Source of the DNA: Filobasidium wieringae
Taxonomy: Eukaryota; Basidiomycota; Tremellomycetes; Filobasidiales; Filobasidiaceae
Direction: 5' to 3'
DNA: 64,000 bases
Assembly (NCBI GenBank): GCA_001600055.1
Contig: BCIV01000008.1
Span: 620,001 to 684,000, forward strand
The position numbers and the translations under genes are program-made. Below the pieces are notes generated by a model. It was given only the letters and a program-made list of their open reading frames with translations, did no database searches and had not been told where the DNA came from. Shown here one piece after another: positions 47,623 to 59,650 of the stretch. Positions within the stretch are counted from its first letter, which is position 1. Every line of letters starts with the position of its first letter.

Positions 47623-48087
47623 TTTAAGACCGCCTGGTGTCACTTGTGCGTACCAGCCGTTAGGTGCCTTGTAGCTTGTGACGAAATGTTATTGCTGAGC
47701 GGAAATCTTAGAGCTCGTTCGCGGGATAACGCGACGCGTTGAAACGTTGAAACGATACGATATATGGCTTTTGGCTTGTGGATGGCTCCTCCGGGTCCAT
47801 CAATTCCTCAGAGATTGTCTTCATTCGCAAACCAAAGCGAAGCGATATCCCTGCTCAGGGAATCGATCGAGCATACCTGGCAAGCCTACAGAGCTTACAG
47901 ACAGCTGTCTGTACCGACGAACTCTATCATATCATTGCATGATGTCCGCTTCACGCGGAAGCAACCTGACGATGACGAAGCGAGACCGCAGGTATGAATC
48001 CTCTCCCATGTTATGTATAGAACATGCCATCGTATCCAGATTTTTCCCGTTACTTATTACTCTATCGAAACTGAAGATCGACAGGAG
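47623..48087 (+). other. POL32/NAS6 divergent region with an in-frame upstream exon
   Basis: From an ATG at 47764 an open frame runs to 47991 (76 codons: MAFGLWMAPPGPSI ... ISLLRESIEHTWQAYRAY), where it meets a GTATGA donor. A CAG acceptor at 48082-48084 then enters the NAS6 frame three bases before its ATG, in phase. It could therefore be an alternative N-terminal exon of NAS6 or part of its 5' leader. The remaining 140 bp up to 47622 should be a shared POL32/NAS6 promoter. Confidence 0.4.
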
Positions 48088-49334
48088 ATGTCCACTATCA
48101 ACATCCATCGCGCAACTCAAGAAGGTCCGTTCTGTCAAAGTCATACCTTGTCATGTTGAGCACTGACTCGGGAACTGGACAGGCCAGGTTGGCCTTGTCA
48201 AGTCTCTCTTGAACCAGGATGCAAATCTCGTTAATACACGAGATGCTGTCAGTATTGCTCTTATAGGTCTCTTTCCTTCGAGAGCAAAACCTACTGAAAT
48301 GCTATGTTATACCGATCCAGGACCAGAGGACGCCCTTACATTGGGCTGCATCTGGAGACAGCTTAGCGTTATTACAGTTGCTACTATCCTACGAACCGGA
48401 GATTGATGCGAAAGACGAGAGCGGTTGGACGCCATTAATGATCGCAGGTACGCTTTTCCTCTAAAAGGACCCGATGGGTAAACGAATCATGCTCATTTGC
48501 CGTTTTGGCATCATTTCTCCGTGATACAGTTTCGGCCGGACAGACGGATGCAGTGCATGGATTAGTAGAAGCAGGTGCTAATGTCAATGAAGTGAACATG
48601 AAAGGTCAAACGCCACTGTCAGTATTTTTGTCGACCTTCATCCTGTTGCTGAAGATTGCATAGCTGACAATGATCGATATGTCGATGTCAGGTTTTATGC
48701 TGCTTCAAAGAATTACCTTGCAGTAAGTATTTTCAATCTTGCAGAAATCCTAGAACACTAATGGTCTCCGTCACTATTGGATATGGATAGATTGGCCGGT
48801 ATCTGATTGGGAAGGGAGCCGACGTAAGGTTTATGAGCGAAATCGAAAAGAGGGGAGAGTTGCTTATTCATGGATGCAAACTTTGCAGATCAACCTGAAA
48901 GACAGGGCATCACAGACGCCGCTGCATAGAGCCGCCACGACAGGATCCATTTCACTACTTCAATTGCTTCTACATCCTCCAGAAGGTCGACCTAAAACGA
49001 GGTTGAATGGTATGGACCGAGCTGGTATGTTTTGGCTCAAGCCTTGACCTCGTTGCTGTCGCTTAGTCGGTATCGATGTCGATAGGAAATACCGCATTGC
49101 ATCTGGCTATGGAGTCGGGACATGGAGAAGCAGCTGTGACGCTGATTGAAGCAGGTGCTGACAGGGAGAGGGTGAGTGGCATGTCCGATTTTCGAATCCT
49201 AGTAGTGCTGACCACCCGAGCCGAAGACCAATTCGGAAGGACAGACGCCGGAAGAGATTGATGGTATAGGAGAGAAAGAACAGAAGAAGGTCCGACAGTA
49301 CCTGGAATCGCGAGTCGGTCCAAGAGACGGATAG
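48088..49334 (+). CDS. NAS6: Nas6/gankyrin, ankyrin-repeat chaperone of the 26S proteasome
   Basis: Nine exons: 48088-48124, 48183-48247, 48321-48447, 48530-48617, 48692-48722, 48791-48823, 48889-49024, 49086-49171, 49227-49334; 236 residues. The family is usually near 226-231. About six ankyrin repeats are visible by their TPLHxAA-type helices: RTPLHWAASGDSLALLQLLL, GWTPLMIAVSAG, QTPLFYAASKNYLAIGRYL, QTPLHRAATTGSISLLQLLL and NTALHLAMESGHGEAAVTLI. The end (GQTPEEIDGIGEKEQKKVRQ) matches Nas6. The protein holds the C-terminus of Rpt3 while the proteasome base assembles. Several exons are 31-65 nt. An upstream in-frame exon could add about 77 residues. Confidence 0.93.
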
Positions 49335-49917
49335 TCCCATATGGCAACGCAATATATCATCATCTTAATGCTTTCGATGTCAGTGTTCCTATTCACGAAG
49401 AGCCAAGAGATCGGAGAAAGGCATCAGATATCGGTACGCCAGTTTATGAGCTTTGTTCTATTTCTGACGTTCGTTGGTACAACTCGCTGCGAAAGCGAGA
49501 GAAACTTTGCCATCTCTTTCGCCCGATATCTGGTAGCGTGCGCTAGACCGTTAAGCGGTTATCAGATAAGCGGGAGCTTTTTCGGAAAAAACAGTCCGTA
49601 GGCTGCTTTTCAGAGGGAATGCAGGCACAGTTTACGAATCTAGATTGGATAGCAAACCATGACCTCCCATTCTCCCCGACTTCGCAATGTTTTGTGATCT
49701 CAATAACCTCCTTCAGCTCCCGGGATTTCTGTAAGCGATTCGCGTCGAATTTTCTCGGTGGATGAGCATACCAATAGCTATCAGATAAAAGGTCACCAAT
49801 GGCTCTCGCTCAGATGGGATGCGATGCTGCAGATGTGTACGTACTTATCAGAACTTTGCAGTTAGCTCGATTGCCCCCCCGCCCTTATCTTGCATAGTAG
49901 CATATCTGGCCTTCGAG
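49335..49917. other. Intergenic region upstream of ferric reductase 2
   Basis: 583 bp with the two iron-GATA sites listed separately. A C-tract (49873-49881) and C/T-rich sequence lie before the ATG at 49918. No gene seen. Confidence 0.4.
49561..49788 (+). promoter_or_regulatory. Two ATCAGATAA sites (iron GATA-factor consensus)
   Basis: Exact ATCAGATAA occurs at 49561-49569 and again at 49780-49788, 357 and 138 bp before the proposed start of ferric reductase 2. ATCWGATAA is the known target of fungal iron repressors of the SreA/Urbs1 kind, related to Cryptococcus Cir1. Two full matches in one short promoter, in front of an iron-uptake gene, make iron-dependent control likely. Binding itself is not shown. 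Confidence 0.6.
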
Positions 49918-52364
49918 ATGCCTTCCGACACGTCCGAGATGCTGCACATCCTAGCAAACAATCTCACGGAGATCGTGATCATGCAGGCCGCGGCTGCAGC
50001 TGGAGGAAACGCAACGACTGGCGGAGGCACAACTGCCGCTGCAAAGAAGAAAAAGCCAAAGCATTATATTTTCATGGCGCGAGATAGCTGGTATACTATC
50101 GCCGGGGTCATAGGGTTCTTCATGGTTCTGAACGTCTTCACTCGAGGCATCGCTTATTGGGAGCGAAGGAGATACGCCAATAAGGTATCGGAGTTTGGCA
50201 AGGAAGGACTGGCGTCACATAAGACTCCTCACATATCCCGGGTACCCCAAGCTGGATCGACTGTGATCCAAAATCTTGGGTTGTGCAGCACTCTGCCTGC
50301 TTGGTTAGGAGGTGCAACTTTTGGTGAACTGTTCTTCCACGTCGGATACTCTGCAGCTCTAGCAATATTCGCCTTCCACGAGAGTGAGCCAACATGACGA
50401 CCCGAACACATGCGACTCCTCATTGATCGCGATCCTGGTAGCTGTGCCTGATACTCCAGGCGGTTGGGGGAATCAAGCAGGACACATGGCCTTTGCCCAG
50501 ATTCCTCTTATCATCGGACTGGCTCAGAAAAACAATGTCATTTCCTGTAAGCGTTCCCTGCTCTGCTTTCGATGTGGCATGTTTACTCATATCAACTTTC
50601 TATAGGCCTCACTGGAATTGGTTACGAAAAACTCAACTATCTACACAGGACGGCGGGACGAGCTACTCTCTTCCTGTCGTGGATTCACGTGCTAGGACGA
50701 TCCCTCAAAGGGTAAGGCTCGATAGCAGCTGGGCTGAAGAATGTGCGATAATTTACCTTCCTCTTGCAGATACGACGGAGGATTTGTCGAGGAACTCAAG
50801 GAAGAGAACTATCTGCGATGGGGACTTGTCGCCATCATATTCTTCACCCTCCTCACTTTCGGATCTTTCAGGACTTTACGTAATAGAGCCTATGAATTGT
50901 TCTTGGTCAGCCATATCGTGATGGTGATTGGATACTTAGTTGGTTGTTGGCTACACTGGGACAAATTTAGCTATTGGATCTACGTAAGTAGTCTTTATTA
51001 TTAGGTGACATCAGTGTCTGAACACGATTTTCACCTTGTAGCCTGGTTTCGTCATTTGGGGTTTCGACCGTCTTGTTCGATTGTTGAGGCTCGTCTTACT
51101 AAACAAGCTCTGGATGGTCCCATCCCGCAGAGCGCAACAAGGAATTACGGACACCAAGGTCGAGGTTCTTGGTTCGGACGTTTTGCGTGTCACTATCAAG
51201 CGGGATGGCCTCCGATGGGCTCCCGGTCAACATGCGTGAGTTCAGAGGAAATATGTTGTTCCATTCTCGTCTGAACCCATGCTTGCTTCCAGATATGTGA
51301 TTATGCCTACTGTCTCCAGGCTTCCATTCGAAGCGCATCCGTTTACAATCGCCAATATGCCTGGATCTAACGATGGCAATGCGGTGTTCATCGTCCGAGC
51401 GCGTGATGGTAAGTCGGATTATGCGATATTACTTCCTGATGCTAAACGTTCCACCGTTCTGCAGGTTTCACTAAGCGCTTGATGGCCAAAGCAGAAGGTG
51501 ATGTAGCAATCCCTGCTTTTGTGGAAGGACCATATGGCCATGGATGTTCCTTGAATAGCTTCGAGCAAGTTTTGCTGGTCTGTGGTAAGTTTGATTGTTG
51601 CGCTCAGCCACTCACAGCGGGCTAAGCCTATCTCACATCAGGTGGTTCTGGTATCACGTTCGGAACCTCGAATCTGATTGACATCATCAACAAAGCTCAG
51701 AGTGGTTCTTCGGCAGTACGCCGAGTCAAGCTTGTTTGGATGATCAGGGATAGGGGTAAGTTTAAAGATATATATATGATCACATCGATTGAAGACACTG
51801 ATCTTGGCTGCTTGCGATAGCTCACTGGAAATGGATTCAAAACTTGCTTTTGCCTGTCCTTGAGAATCTTCCTACATCGCTCGTTGTTGCGATCGATCTA
51901 TACGTCACCACTCGCACGCCTGTCGAACCAAATCTTACCGCCGAGGAAGAGGCAGAAGAAGCTGCAGTTCCTCTCAATCTCTACGAGAACAACTCTGCCG
52001 ACTCCAGCACCTTCACTAACCTTCAGTCAGAGAAAGACGAGAAAGCTTTCACTGGGCCTAGCTCGCGACGCAGCTCATCCACGACGGATGACTCGGTAGT
52101 GACATGGCATGTCGGACGAGCGGATCTGGAAACTGTACTGTCTACAATGGTGAAAGAAGCCTCGCGTTCAGTCTCTGTCAATGGTAAGCGTGATTTACTA
52201 TTTACGTTTACGCATAATTCCCTGATCATCTCCCCTGCATAGTGTGTGGTCCCCGAACCCTCCAGCAAGCTACCAGTGCTGCGGTGAAGAACGTCGGTTC
52301 CGCTATGAATGTGATACAAGGCCAACAGCCAATCACTTACTATTCTGAGACATTCGGCTGGTGA
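49918..52364 (+). CDS. Ferric reductase, canonical size (FRE family)
   Basis: Ten exons: 49918-50383, 50460-50546, 50606-50711, 50770-50983, 51042-51235, 51293-51408, 51465-51584, 51642-51755, 51821-52183, 52243-52364; 633 residues. The frame is open upstream, but MPSDTSEMLHILANNLT is the natural start, with a likely glycosylated outer segment (NNLT, GNAT). Helices include WYTIAGVIGFFMVLNVF, LFFHVGYSAALAIFAFHE and LFLVSHIVMVIGYLVGCWLH; histidines in SWIHVLGRSLK and SHIV are probable haem ligands. FAD motif HPFTIAN lies near residue 370, NADPH motif GGSGITFGTS at 435-444, and the C-terminus is VCGP...YSETFGW, as in most FRE proteins. It reduces Fe(III) at the plasma membrane for uptake. It differs strongly from ferric reductase 1, so the two are not recent duplicates. 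Confidence 0.93.
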
Positions 52365-52544
52365 TTCACCGCTTGTAATATAGACTCATCAGACAACAAT
52401 AGATCGGACTTCAGCACTTCAGATCTCATGATGCGAGCTACATATCCACAATGATGAATGCAGGTAATGGCGAATAGAACACAACATGATAATCGTTATA
52501 AGGCTCTCAGCTCTCCACACAATGTCAAAAAGTACAACAGGCCG

Positions 52545-53920
52545 CTACTTCCTCTTCTTTCCTACAACTCCCGACTTTAGAGAGGATGCGCCCGCGACCT
52601 TTTTCTTTGGTGCTACGGCATCCTTGCTCTTTCCAGCCAAAACCTTCTTTGGCTCCTTCTCCTTCGTCTCTGGCGCAGCCTTCTCAGTTACAGGGGCAAG
52701 AGCGACCTTCTTGGGAGACGAAGCAGCTTTCTTGGGAGAGGCTCCAGCCCTTTCAAGGACGACTGCTTCCGTAGTCTTGGACAGATTCTCGGCCTTCTTC
52801 TGTTTCTTGGAGTTGGATGCAGTCTCATCCTCGCTGGCGGTCATCATGCTGTCATCGCTCTCCTCGCCCCTCAGTCTCTTCCTGTCGGTCTTGCTCCTAA
52901 CCTTGATGTCCACATCATCAGATCCATAGAGTTTCGATGGGTCGACAGTCCAAACTGGTAGAAGCATTGATCCAGAAGTCTTAATACCGATTGACTTGAT
53001 GTTCTCCCAACCGTCAGGGATTTTCGCAACAACAGCTGGTATAGCGGCAAGAAGGTTTGCAAGAACTTGCTCTGGGGTGTGGTGGAGGGCTGTTGCTATT
53101 CGAAGGGAACTATCAAATAGAGATCACATGAAGGTCAGCTATGCAGAGTCTACATATGAACGGAAACAGACGTACGATGCGGTACCACGGCTCTCGTGGA
53201 AGAAAGCAGAGGAGATGGCTTGGGCCAGTTCAGCTTTGAGATCCTTCTTCTTCAAATTGACGGGAAGCGGTTGTCTGCAAGGCAGCGAAGGGGACTAAGC
53301 ACTATTCTCCACACAACCAAAAAACGTCTAGACTACGCACTTCTTAGCATCGAAAAAGATCTTTCCGAGAAGCTTGGGCATCGATGGCATGACAGCCTCG
53401 TCACACAAGAACACCTGGTGATCAGCAGCCAAGGCTCGTCGAGCTTCGAAAGGCTTGTGCTTCCCCTTCAGCTTCTCCAACCCGACAACACGAGCGATGA
53501 ATTTAACGCCTTGCTTGTGAAGCTCGTCCTTCCAGTATCTTTGAGGGTTCTTGGTGAAGAGGCAAACAGAGGTAGCAGGAGGAGGAGGAAGAGGAGGGTT
53601 GGGCAAGTTGCTTTATATGCATATTTACCGATCAGCGATATTTCGAATGGTTCGCGGTCGTACCCTTACATTCGGCTGGGCTTCAAGCTATGCTTGGTGG
53701 GCATCTTCCTGGTATTGATCATCAACCATACATGCTCGTCTTTCGATATCAGGGTCTTCTCCTCTTGTCTCTCCTTGTCCTTCGCATGGTATGCTAGAAG
53801 AGCGTTAACCGCTTTCTTCGCTTGAGCTTTGTTGAAGTTTTGTGGAAGCTCAGCAGGGGTGCTAGAAGATGCCGACGCGGCGGGCTTTGTTACTTGGGCA
53901 GGCATAGGAATATTGACCAT
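52545..53920 (-). CDS. Utp30/RSL1D1-type protein with ribosomal L1 domain
   Basis: Four exons: 53670-53920, 53341-53610, 53176-53274, 52545-53109; 394 residues. The L1-like domain spans roughly residues 20-245: KAQAKKAVNALLAYHAKDK, HVWLMINTRKM, PPATSVCLFTKNPQRYWKD, AADHQVFLCDEAVMPSMPKL and EQVLANLLAAIPAVVAKIPDGW, which are the blocks found in yeast Utp30 and Cic1 and in human RSL1D1. The last 130 residues are a Lys-rich tail with AxPKKAA repeats. These proteins act in the nucleolus in early ribosome assembly. Choice between Utp30 and Cic1 is not possible by eye. Convergent with ferric reductase 2, 180 bp apart. Confidence 0.88.
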
Positions 53921-54343
53921 ATTGAATTTGTAGACGAGATCTGATGCGATTGGTGGAATAATTCACGATTTCTCAGATTGACTTGACGTTGCAGAAATAA
54001 GCCTTCATTCAGAAATTCGCGATGTCGCGTTCGAGTCACGTGAGCAGACTGGCGGAAGCAGAGATCCCGGGGTTGGCTGTCATATATTGCACAGCCAACA
54101 TGCCGGTTTCGCACCTGACTATACTCGCATGTATGGTATAAGAGTTTACAACAGGTCGAAGACCGCGAATGATCACCGAAAAAAAATCACAAATACAGGA
54201 CCCAAAGTTTACATGAGAGCCATACCGAACTCGCTACTATCACCAAAACCATGTCGAAGGTAGTTTGCACGCGTCGTCTCGCCGGACATAATCATACGCA
54301 TTCAGAATGAGTCGTTGAATGGCATAAAAGAGTGGATGAGCTT
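53921..54343. other. Intergenic region between Utp30-like and CBM21 genes
   Basis: 423 bp. It should hold the promoter of the Utp30-like gene and the 3' end of the CBM21 gene, both on the minus strand. No gene or repeat seen. Confidence 0.35.
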
Positions 54344-57300
54344 TTAGTGAGTCGAAACGAAGGTTCTAGGATTGTTCGTATAGCTTGGTGTGCTAGAACC
54401 CCCGGAGGAAGAGGTGCTGTTTGCGCCGCTGCCAGTCTTCCTTCCCCACGCTGAAGAGATCGGCTGATAACTGAAATAATTATCGGCACCGCCTGAGGGA
54501 TGCCCGGTCGGGGTGCTTAGTTGGCTAGAAGTCCCAAAGCTGGGATATTCTGCGCCGAAAGGATTGAAGTTGCTATGCCCCGAAGGCATGCCCGTGGGTG
54601 TGGCGGAGCGAGATTGGGCGGGTGACGGAGGCACCGGTGTTTTAGACTCAAAGAAGCAGAATTTCTCGACCTATATGTAACATGGTGCAATTATGTCAGA
54701 TAAGCTCACACAGCTTCAAACGTTCCGTTCACATACGAATTCTTTATAGCTAGGTGAATGAATTCCACTGTTAGCGTTGTTTTGCGCTCGGCTCTCCAAT
54801 CGCTCGTCCCTCTCCGCTCCATCAATGACCACTTCAGGCAAGCTGATGTTACTACCTGAAGGACTAGTCGCCATGCTAGGAGACGCGGGCGAGGCAGTAT
54901 CCGTTGATGGAGACTCGGGGACCTCTGGAAGAGATATGAGAGGGGGTGTCGAGAGAGTCGATGAAGGAGGTGTGAATAGGTCTAACCCATGCATGGCAGA
55001 ATTCGATGCCATGTTAGGGTCACCTCTACGAAAATCCACATCGTCACTCTGACGCGAGATCAATGCAGGACGAACGACCATAGGAGGCGATCCGCCGGTT
55101 GCTTGTATCCACGCTGAATCGTTTTCATCGACTTCTTCTCCGCCCCAACTTCTTCTGCGTTCGTGTCCTTTGCCCCAGCTGTCGAGAGGTGCTAGACTAG
55201 TCGCGTATTGTCCTCCAACCATCATGCTCATTTGGCGGCCTCGAGGGGGACTTAGCTTAGCAGAAGGTCCGGTCGCATGGAATTCCTCGTCGTTGGGAGG
55301 TGAGATGAGAGGAGTAGGGGCGCAGTAAGTCCTGAGTTTGAGGTGATCATGGACGTCAGACATGCGGGTAGGCTGAAAAGTCGCGTTGCGGAAAGCTGGG
55401 GTATCGGGACTGGGACCTCCTGTGACAATTGGGGGCGATGGTTTATTGACAGTGCCCAACACTCCTTTGGACGGAGATCCAGACGGACTACCCATCCCAG
55501 GGAAATTCCAACCAGTTGCTCGGCCATAACCCGAACCTCTTGTACCAGGGACAGGCGGAGTAGAGACAGCCGTCTGTCTCTTGGGTGAAGGCTCAGCATC
55601 GGCACCAATTTCGAACATCGCCCTGATTCGTCGCACAGCTTTGACTCTCTTGAATGCAAAGCTATAATTATTCCCGTCTACGCCAGAGTCCCACCATTCT
55701 TTTCCTTCGATAGAGAATCGGACGCACATCATCAAACGTTTCTCTTCTAGCTTTCGCTTGAAATCGTCGAGTTTGATAGAGAAGCTAAAACGGTCCCACC
55801 CTTCGTCCCCAGTTGTCGATGCTGGAAGATGTATAACATGAGTTCCTGATACCTCAGAGACGGTTCTGCCGGATCATTATGCAAAGTCAGCTCTGAAGTA
55901 GAGGTATACCTAATCATGTACATACTGCCAATCATCTAAAGTGAACCGGACGGCAACCCATTTTTGGAATGACACGTTCTTGACCAACACTGTTCCTCTC
56001 AAGGCCAGAGGTTCTGAAGCACTAGGCATCTCGACCCTCTCCAATACAACGTTGTGATGCTGAAGTGCTTCTCGGCCGGGAGGAGAGAAGTCGACTCTGA
56101 CTTTGGGTACAGTGCTTGAGCCTTCTGCGAAAGTAAACCTTTCCGCTTCATCCGCAGCTTGTGCTGCAGCGTTTCGTCGCCGTCTGAAAGCAGCATACTC
56201 GTTGGCATCCGTGTCTGCTTCTGTCTCCGTATCAGTTGGCGGAAACATGCCCTCTTCGCCATCCGCGGTCTTAGATACGGCAGTGACCTTCTGTTCTCTC
56301 AGGAATAGAACCACGCTTTCTAGTCGTTCTGCCTTATCCCCCGATGCACCAGCGAACCGGACGTTCTTGTGACGGTCAGACCCATACTCTGCATCATCTT
56401 CTAGTGAAGGAGTAACAGGTGCACTTTTGGAAGATAGCATCTCTTCACGCAAGGGTAGATGAGGCGTAGATAAAGACCGCACTTTGAGCGCTGGTTTAAG
56501 CAGTTCTCCGCTCTTCTTGCGGATCATAGAAGATGTCGGTCGACTACCTTCATACGATAAAGCGTACGGTGTTGATGCACCCGACTCGATGTCGTTGATG
56601 TTGATGGGTGGAGTTGCTGGGATGTCAAGCTGCAATGAAGAAGAGGGCTGTCTGCGAAGACCAAGGCTAGGTCCTGTCCTAGCGGGATGACGAGGATTGA
56701 TCACTCGGTATCCATGTGCGGTCGACGTAAGAGGACTAGCTGGTTGCGGAATTGTGGTTTCTTGTGCTGGCGATTTCGGGAACGGTATGACAGACTCTTT
56801 ATCCTTTGAAGGTGAAGGCAACCCGCCTGAAGGCTCAGCGACTGGTTCGGCCATCATAACCCTGTCCTTCGATCTACGTCTGGGAAGACCATCCACGTTT
56901 TTCGACGAGAAATCGTCGGGGTCCACGCTGACATCCAGATCCTGGCTCGTTGTTCTACCTCTCGTATATCGCTTCCTTTTCTCGGCCGCCTCTTGCTCCG
57001 CTGCGTATCGTTGTAAACTGAGTGTAATCTCATCCATCGGCGTTGAGGGCCCACTGCTTTCCACTGTCGATACAGAACCTTGCGACTCCCTCACTTGCCT
57101 TGAGACTCCCTTCAGACCGAGACCTTCGCTTTTCCTTCCTCTGCGATCGATACCGCTCTGAAACTGTCCAGGCAAAGAACTGAGGGATGGAACGGCTGAA
57201 GAGTTCTTCCTCGGCAGCATGGGTGGTCCGCTCTGAGAGGGGTACTCCAGAGCCATCGGAGTTGCTAGTGGTGATGTTTGTCTCGATCCGCCCCGACTAG

Positions 57301-57661
57301 AAGCTTGTCGACGGGGTAAGACTGGAGGCGTCGACGGTCCAGAATGAGTGGCGGATCCAGGCAATGACGAGTAGGACATCGGCCGTCTTGACCAACCGGG
57401 ATGTCGAACCTCTTCCTTTTTGGCGTTAGTGTGATGGTCGTCCTTGAGGGTTTTCATTGACTCTGCTTGAGTGGCACGTTCGTCCTCTACTTTTTTCAAA
57501 GCTCTATGAAGTATCTTGGTTGCTTCAGCCTTGCTTGCGAGGGTTGAAGTTGCTGGAGCAGGTAAGCTCAAGGATTGTGATCGAGGAGAATGGATCAGGG
57601 AGCTGAGACCTGATGAAGACATGTTGGGGGATATAGGAGAGTTTGGTTCGGCGTAAGGCAT
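54344..57661 (-). CDS. Protein phosphatase 1 targeting subunit with CBM21 domain (Gac1-like)
   Basis: Three exons: 55926-57661, 54737-55865, 54344-54670; 1063 residues. The N-terminal 430 residues are disordered and Ser/Pro/Arg-rich. A PP1-docking RVxF motif stands at K432-NVRFA. A CBM21 starch/glycogen-binding domain follows at about 540-650: VVLERVEMPSASEPLALRGT, VKNVSFQKWVAVRFTLDDWQ, WDRFSFSIKLDDF and DGNNYSFAFK. The intron between 55926 and 55865 was placed so that the domain reads DWQTVSEVSGTHV. RVxF plus CBM21 is the signature of Gac1/Pig1/Pig2 and of mammalian glycogen-targeting subunits, which bring PP1 to glycogen synthase. The last 400 residues are again Ser/Pro-rich. The very long 5' region suggests strong regulation. 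Confidence 0.92.
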
Positions 57662-59586
57662 CGTTAATCGTTGAGTGATAAGTCGTTATGGCGTCTGCGA
57701 TGTGATACTTGAGATAGTCAAGGCTGTTGGCTATATGCGTAAGTAGATCGAGTCAGTCAAAGCTGAATCAAAGTGATTCCAGTCTAGGCGTGTCAAGAGA
57801 GAGCGGGAGAGATAGAGAGAGCGCGGCAGAGAGAGGCAGAGAGGTAGGACCCTTTGTAGCCTGATAGATTTCGGTGTGGAGTCGATGTTGACCGTAATGA
57901 CGTTGAGCAAACAAAGGATGACAACCTTATCGCGCGAAAACTTCTGCTTCTTTCTCTTTATGGATGACGAGTTCGCTAAGACCTTGTTCGAGCAGATCTT
58001 GCCAGCCGATTGCGATGCGAAAGAAGGTCAATGGGGATTTACGATGATGTGATGGTGCGGTGGGTGTTCAAAAGGTTTGTAGCCGTGTGTGCTTTTCTAG
58101 AAGAACGCCGGGGTTTGTCGATAAGAAGTTGTTATGACACTGAAGTATGCGATTCAAATGACGCAGTAGCGAAGTAGGAATGAGTTCGGAGGGTGTTTGC
58201 AGGCCTTGGAGGACTTCACTCCTCTATGTTTATATAGGGTCTATGTGAATCTTTCGGGTGAGGTAGTCTTTCGACGTGATGAGTTTCCGTTGAAATTGAT
58301 GGGCAGCGTGGTCGGTTCTTGTCTTTTCAGCACAGCTGACTGAGACTGCTCAGTGTCTTTGACAGATACTGAGACGATCCGGGGAAGAACTTTAACAGCG
58401 TGGAGAGAAACAACGACGATCACGCTATGTGTCTGATGATGCCGTGTTTTTTTGGGTATCGCAGAGGTGGAGTACGTGGAGTCGAATGATGGTCGTATCG
58501 GCCTGAAGAATGATGAGCGGTCGCTCCCTTTATGTGCGTATGTGGGTGAGAATAAAGGCGTGCAGGTCGGTGACTACGAATAGTTGCCCTGCCTTTGCTT
58601 GAGAAATATCGCAGCGATCGCGCTGGAAGCTTCCTTTGGGGAGCTAGCAAAGGGGAGTGTGAGACCCGAAAGGTTGTGTTGATCCCGTTGATTATGCTGA
58701 TCTGGGAATGGAAGCTGCTGCTAAGCTATGACTCCTGCTGCACTTCCTGACTGTACGTGTATGCGTGTATGTATTGTTTAGATAAAGTTTTTCCTTGTCC
58801 CTGTTCGGTGATACTGCTTTCCCTTGGCTGACTGGTCGCGTGAGGTATAAATGATGGGTGATGGCGGAAGGATGATGTCGGAGCTGTTCCGTATATGCGG
58901 GATGCGCAATGACGTATACCCAGCACCAAGATACTGACGGATCAAACAGTACGCAGCGTAATAATCGAAGAAAGCAGAACCTTTAATAGCGTTTGCGTTT
59001 TGCGTTCTTCCATAACCTTGTCGATACCGGAGAGAAGCCGCACAGCTAAGAAGGACAATGGACTCTGGCTGCACGAGTCCTGCCGATTACCTGGAACGTC
59101 CCATTGATATCGCTTAAAGCGTGGTATAGAGCGCGGTATGGGTACGCTCCTGGTCACATTCCTCCCGGTGTCATCCTACTCAAAGGGAACCGAAGAAAAT
59201 CTCCCTCCTTCCATCCCCGCAAATTGGAGATCCCCCTTATCCAATCGATCCCCCACTCTGCGGTTCCGTCCGAGCCTCGCAGTACGCCGAGGACTTTGAT
59301 CTGTTTGATCGATTTGATCATCGATCAGAGATTTCCAGACGCTCGGCTTGAACGGCACAACAGCAGGGCCCCGGGTTTCCGAGAATTCTGACAAAGAGAT
59401 CGTTGGCGTTCGATCCACGATGGGTGATGAGACTTGATCAAACTGATCAGATGATGGCGCTTGCACCTGTAATTCTGAAACGGCCCATGAGATCTTGCGT
59501 TTCCCGTAGTTCCGGCGGGGTAATAAGAGTATGGTCCGTCCTATAGGTTGGTAGTCTAGAAGATCCGGTGTATCCTCCTCGAAGCG

Positions 59587-59650
<64 letters not shown>

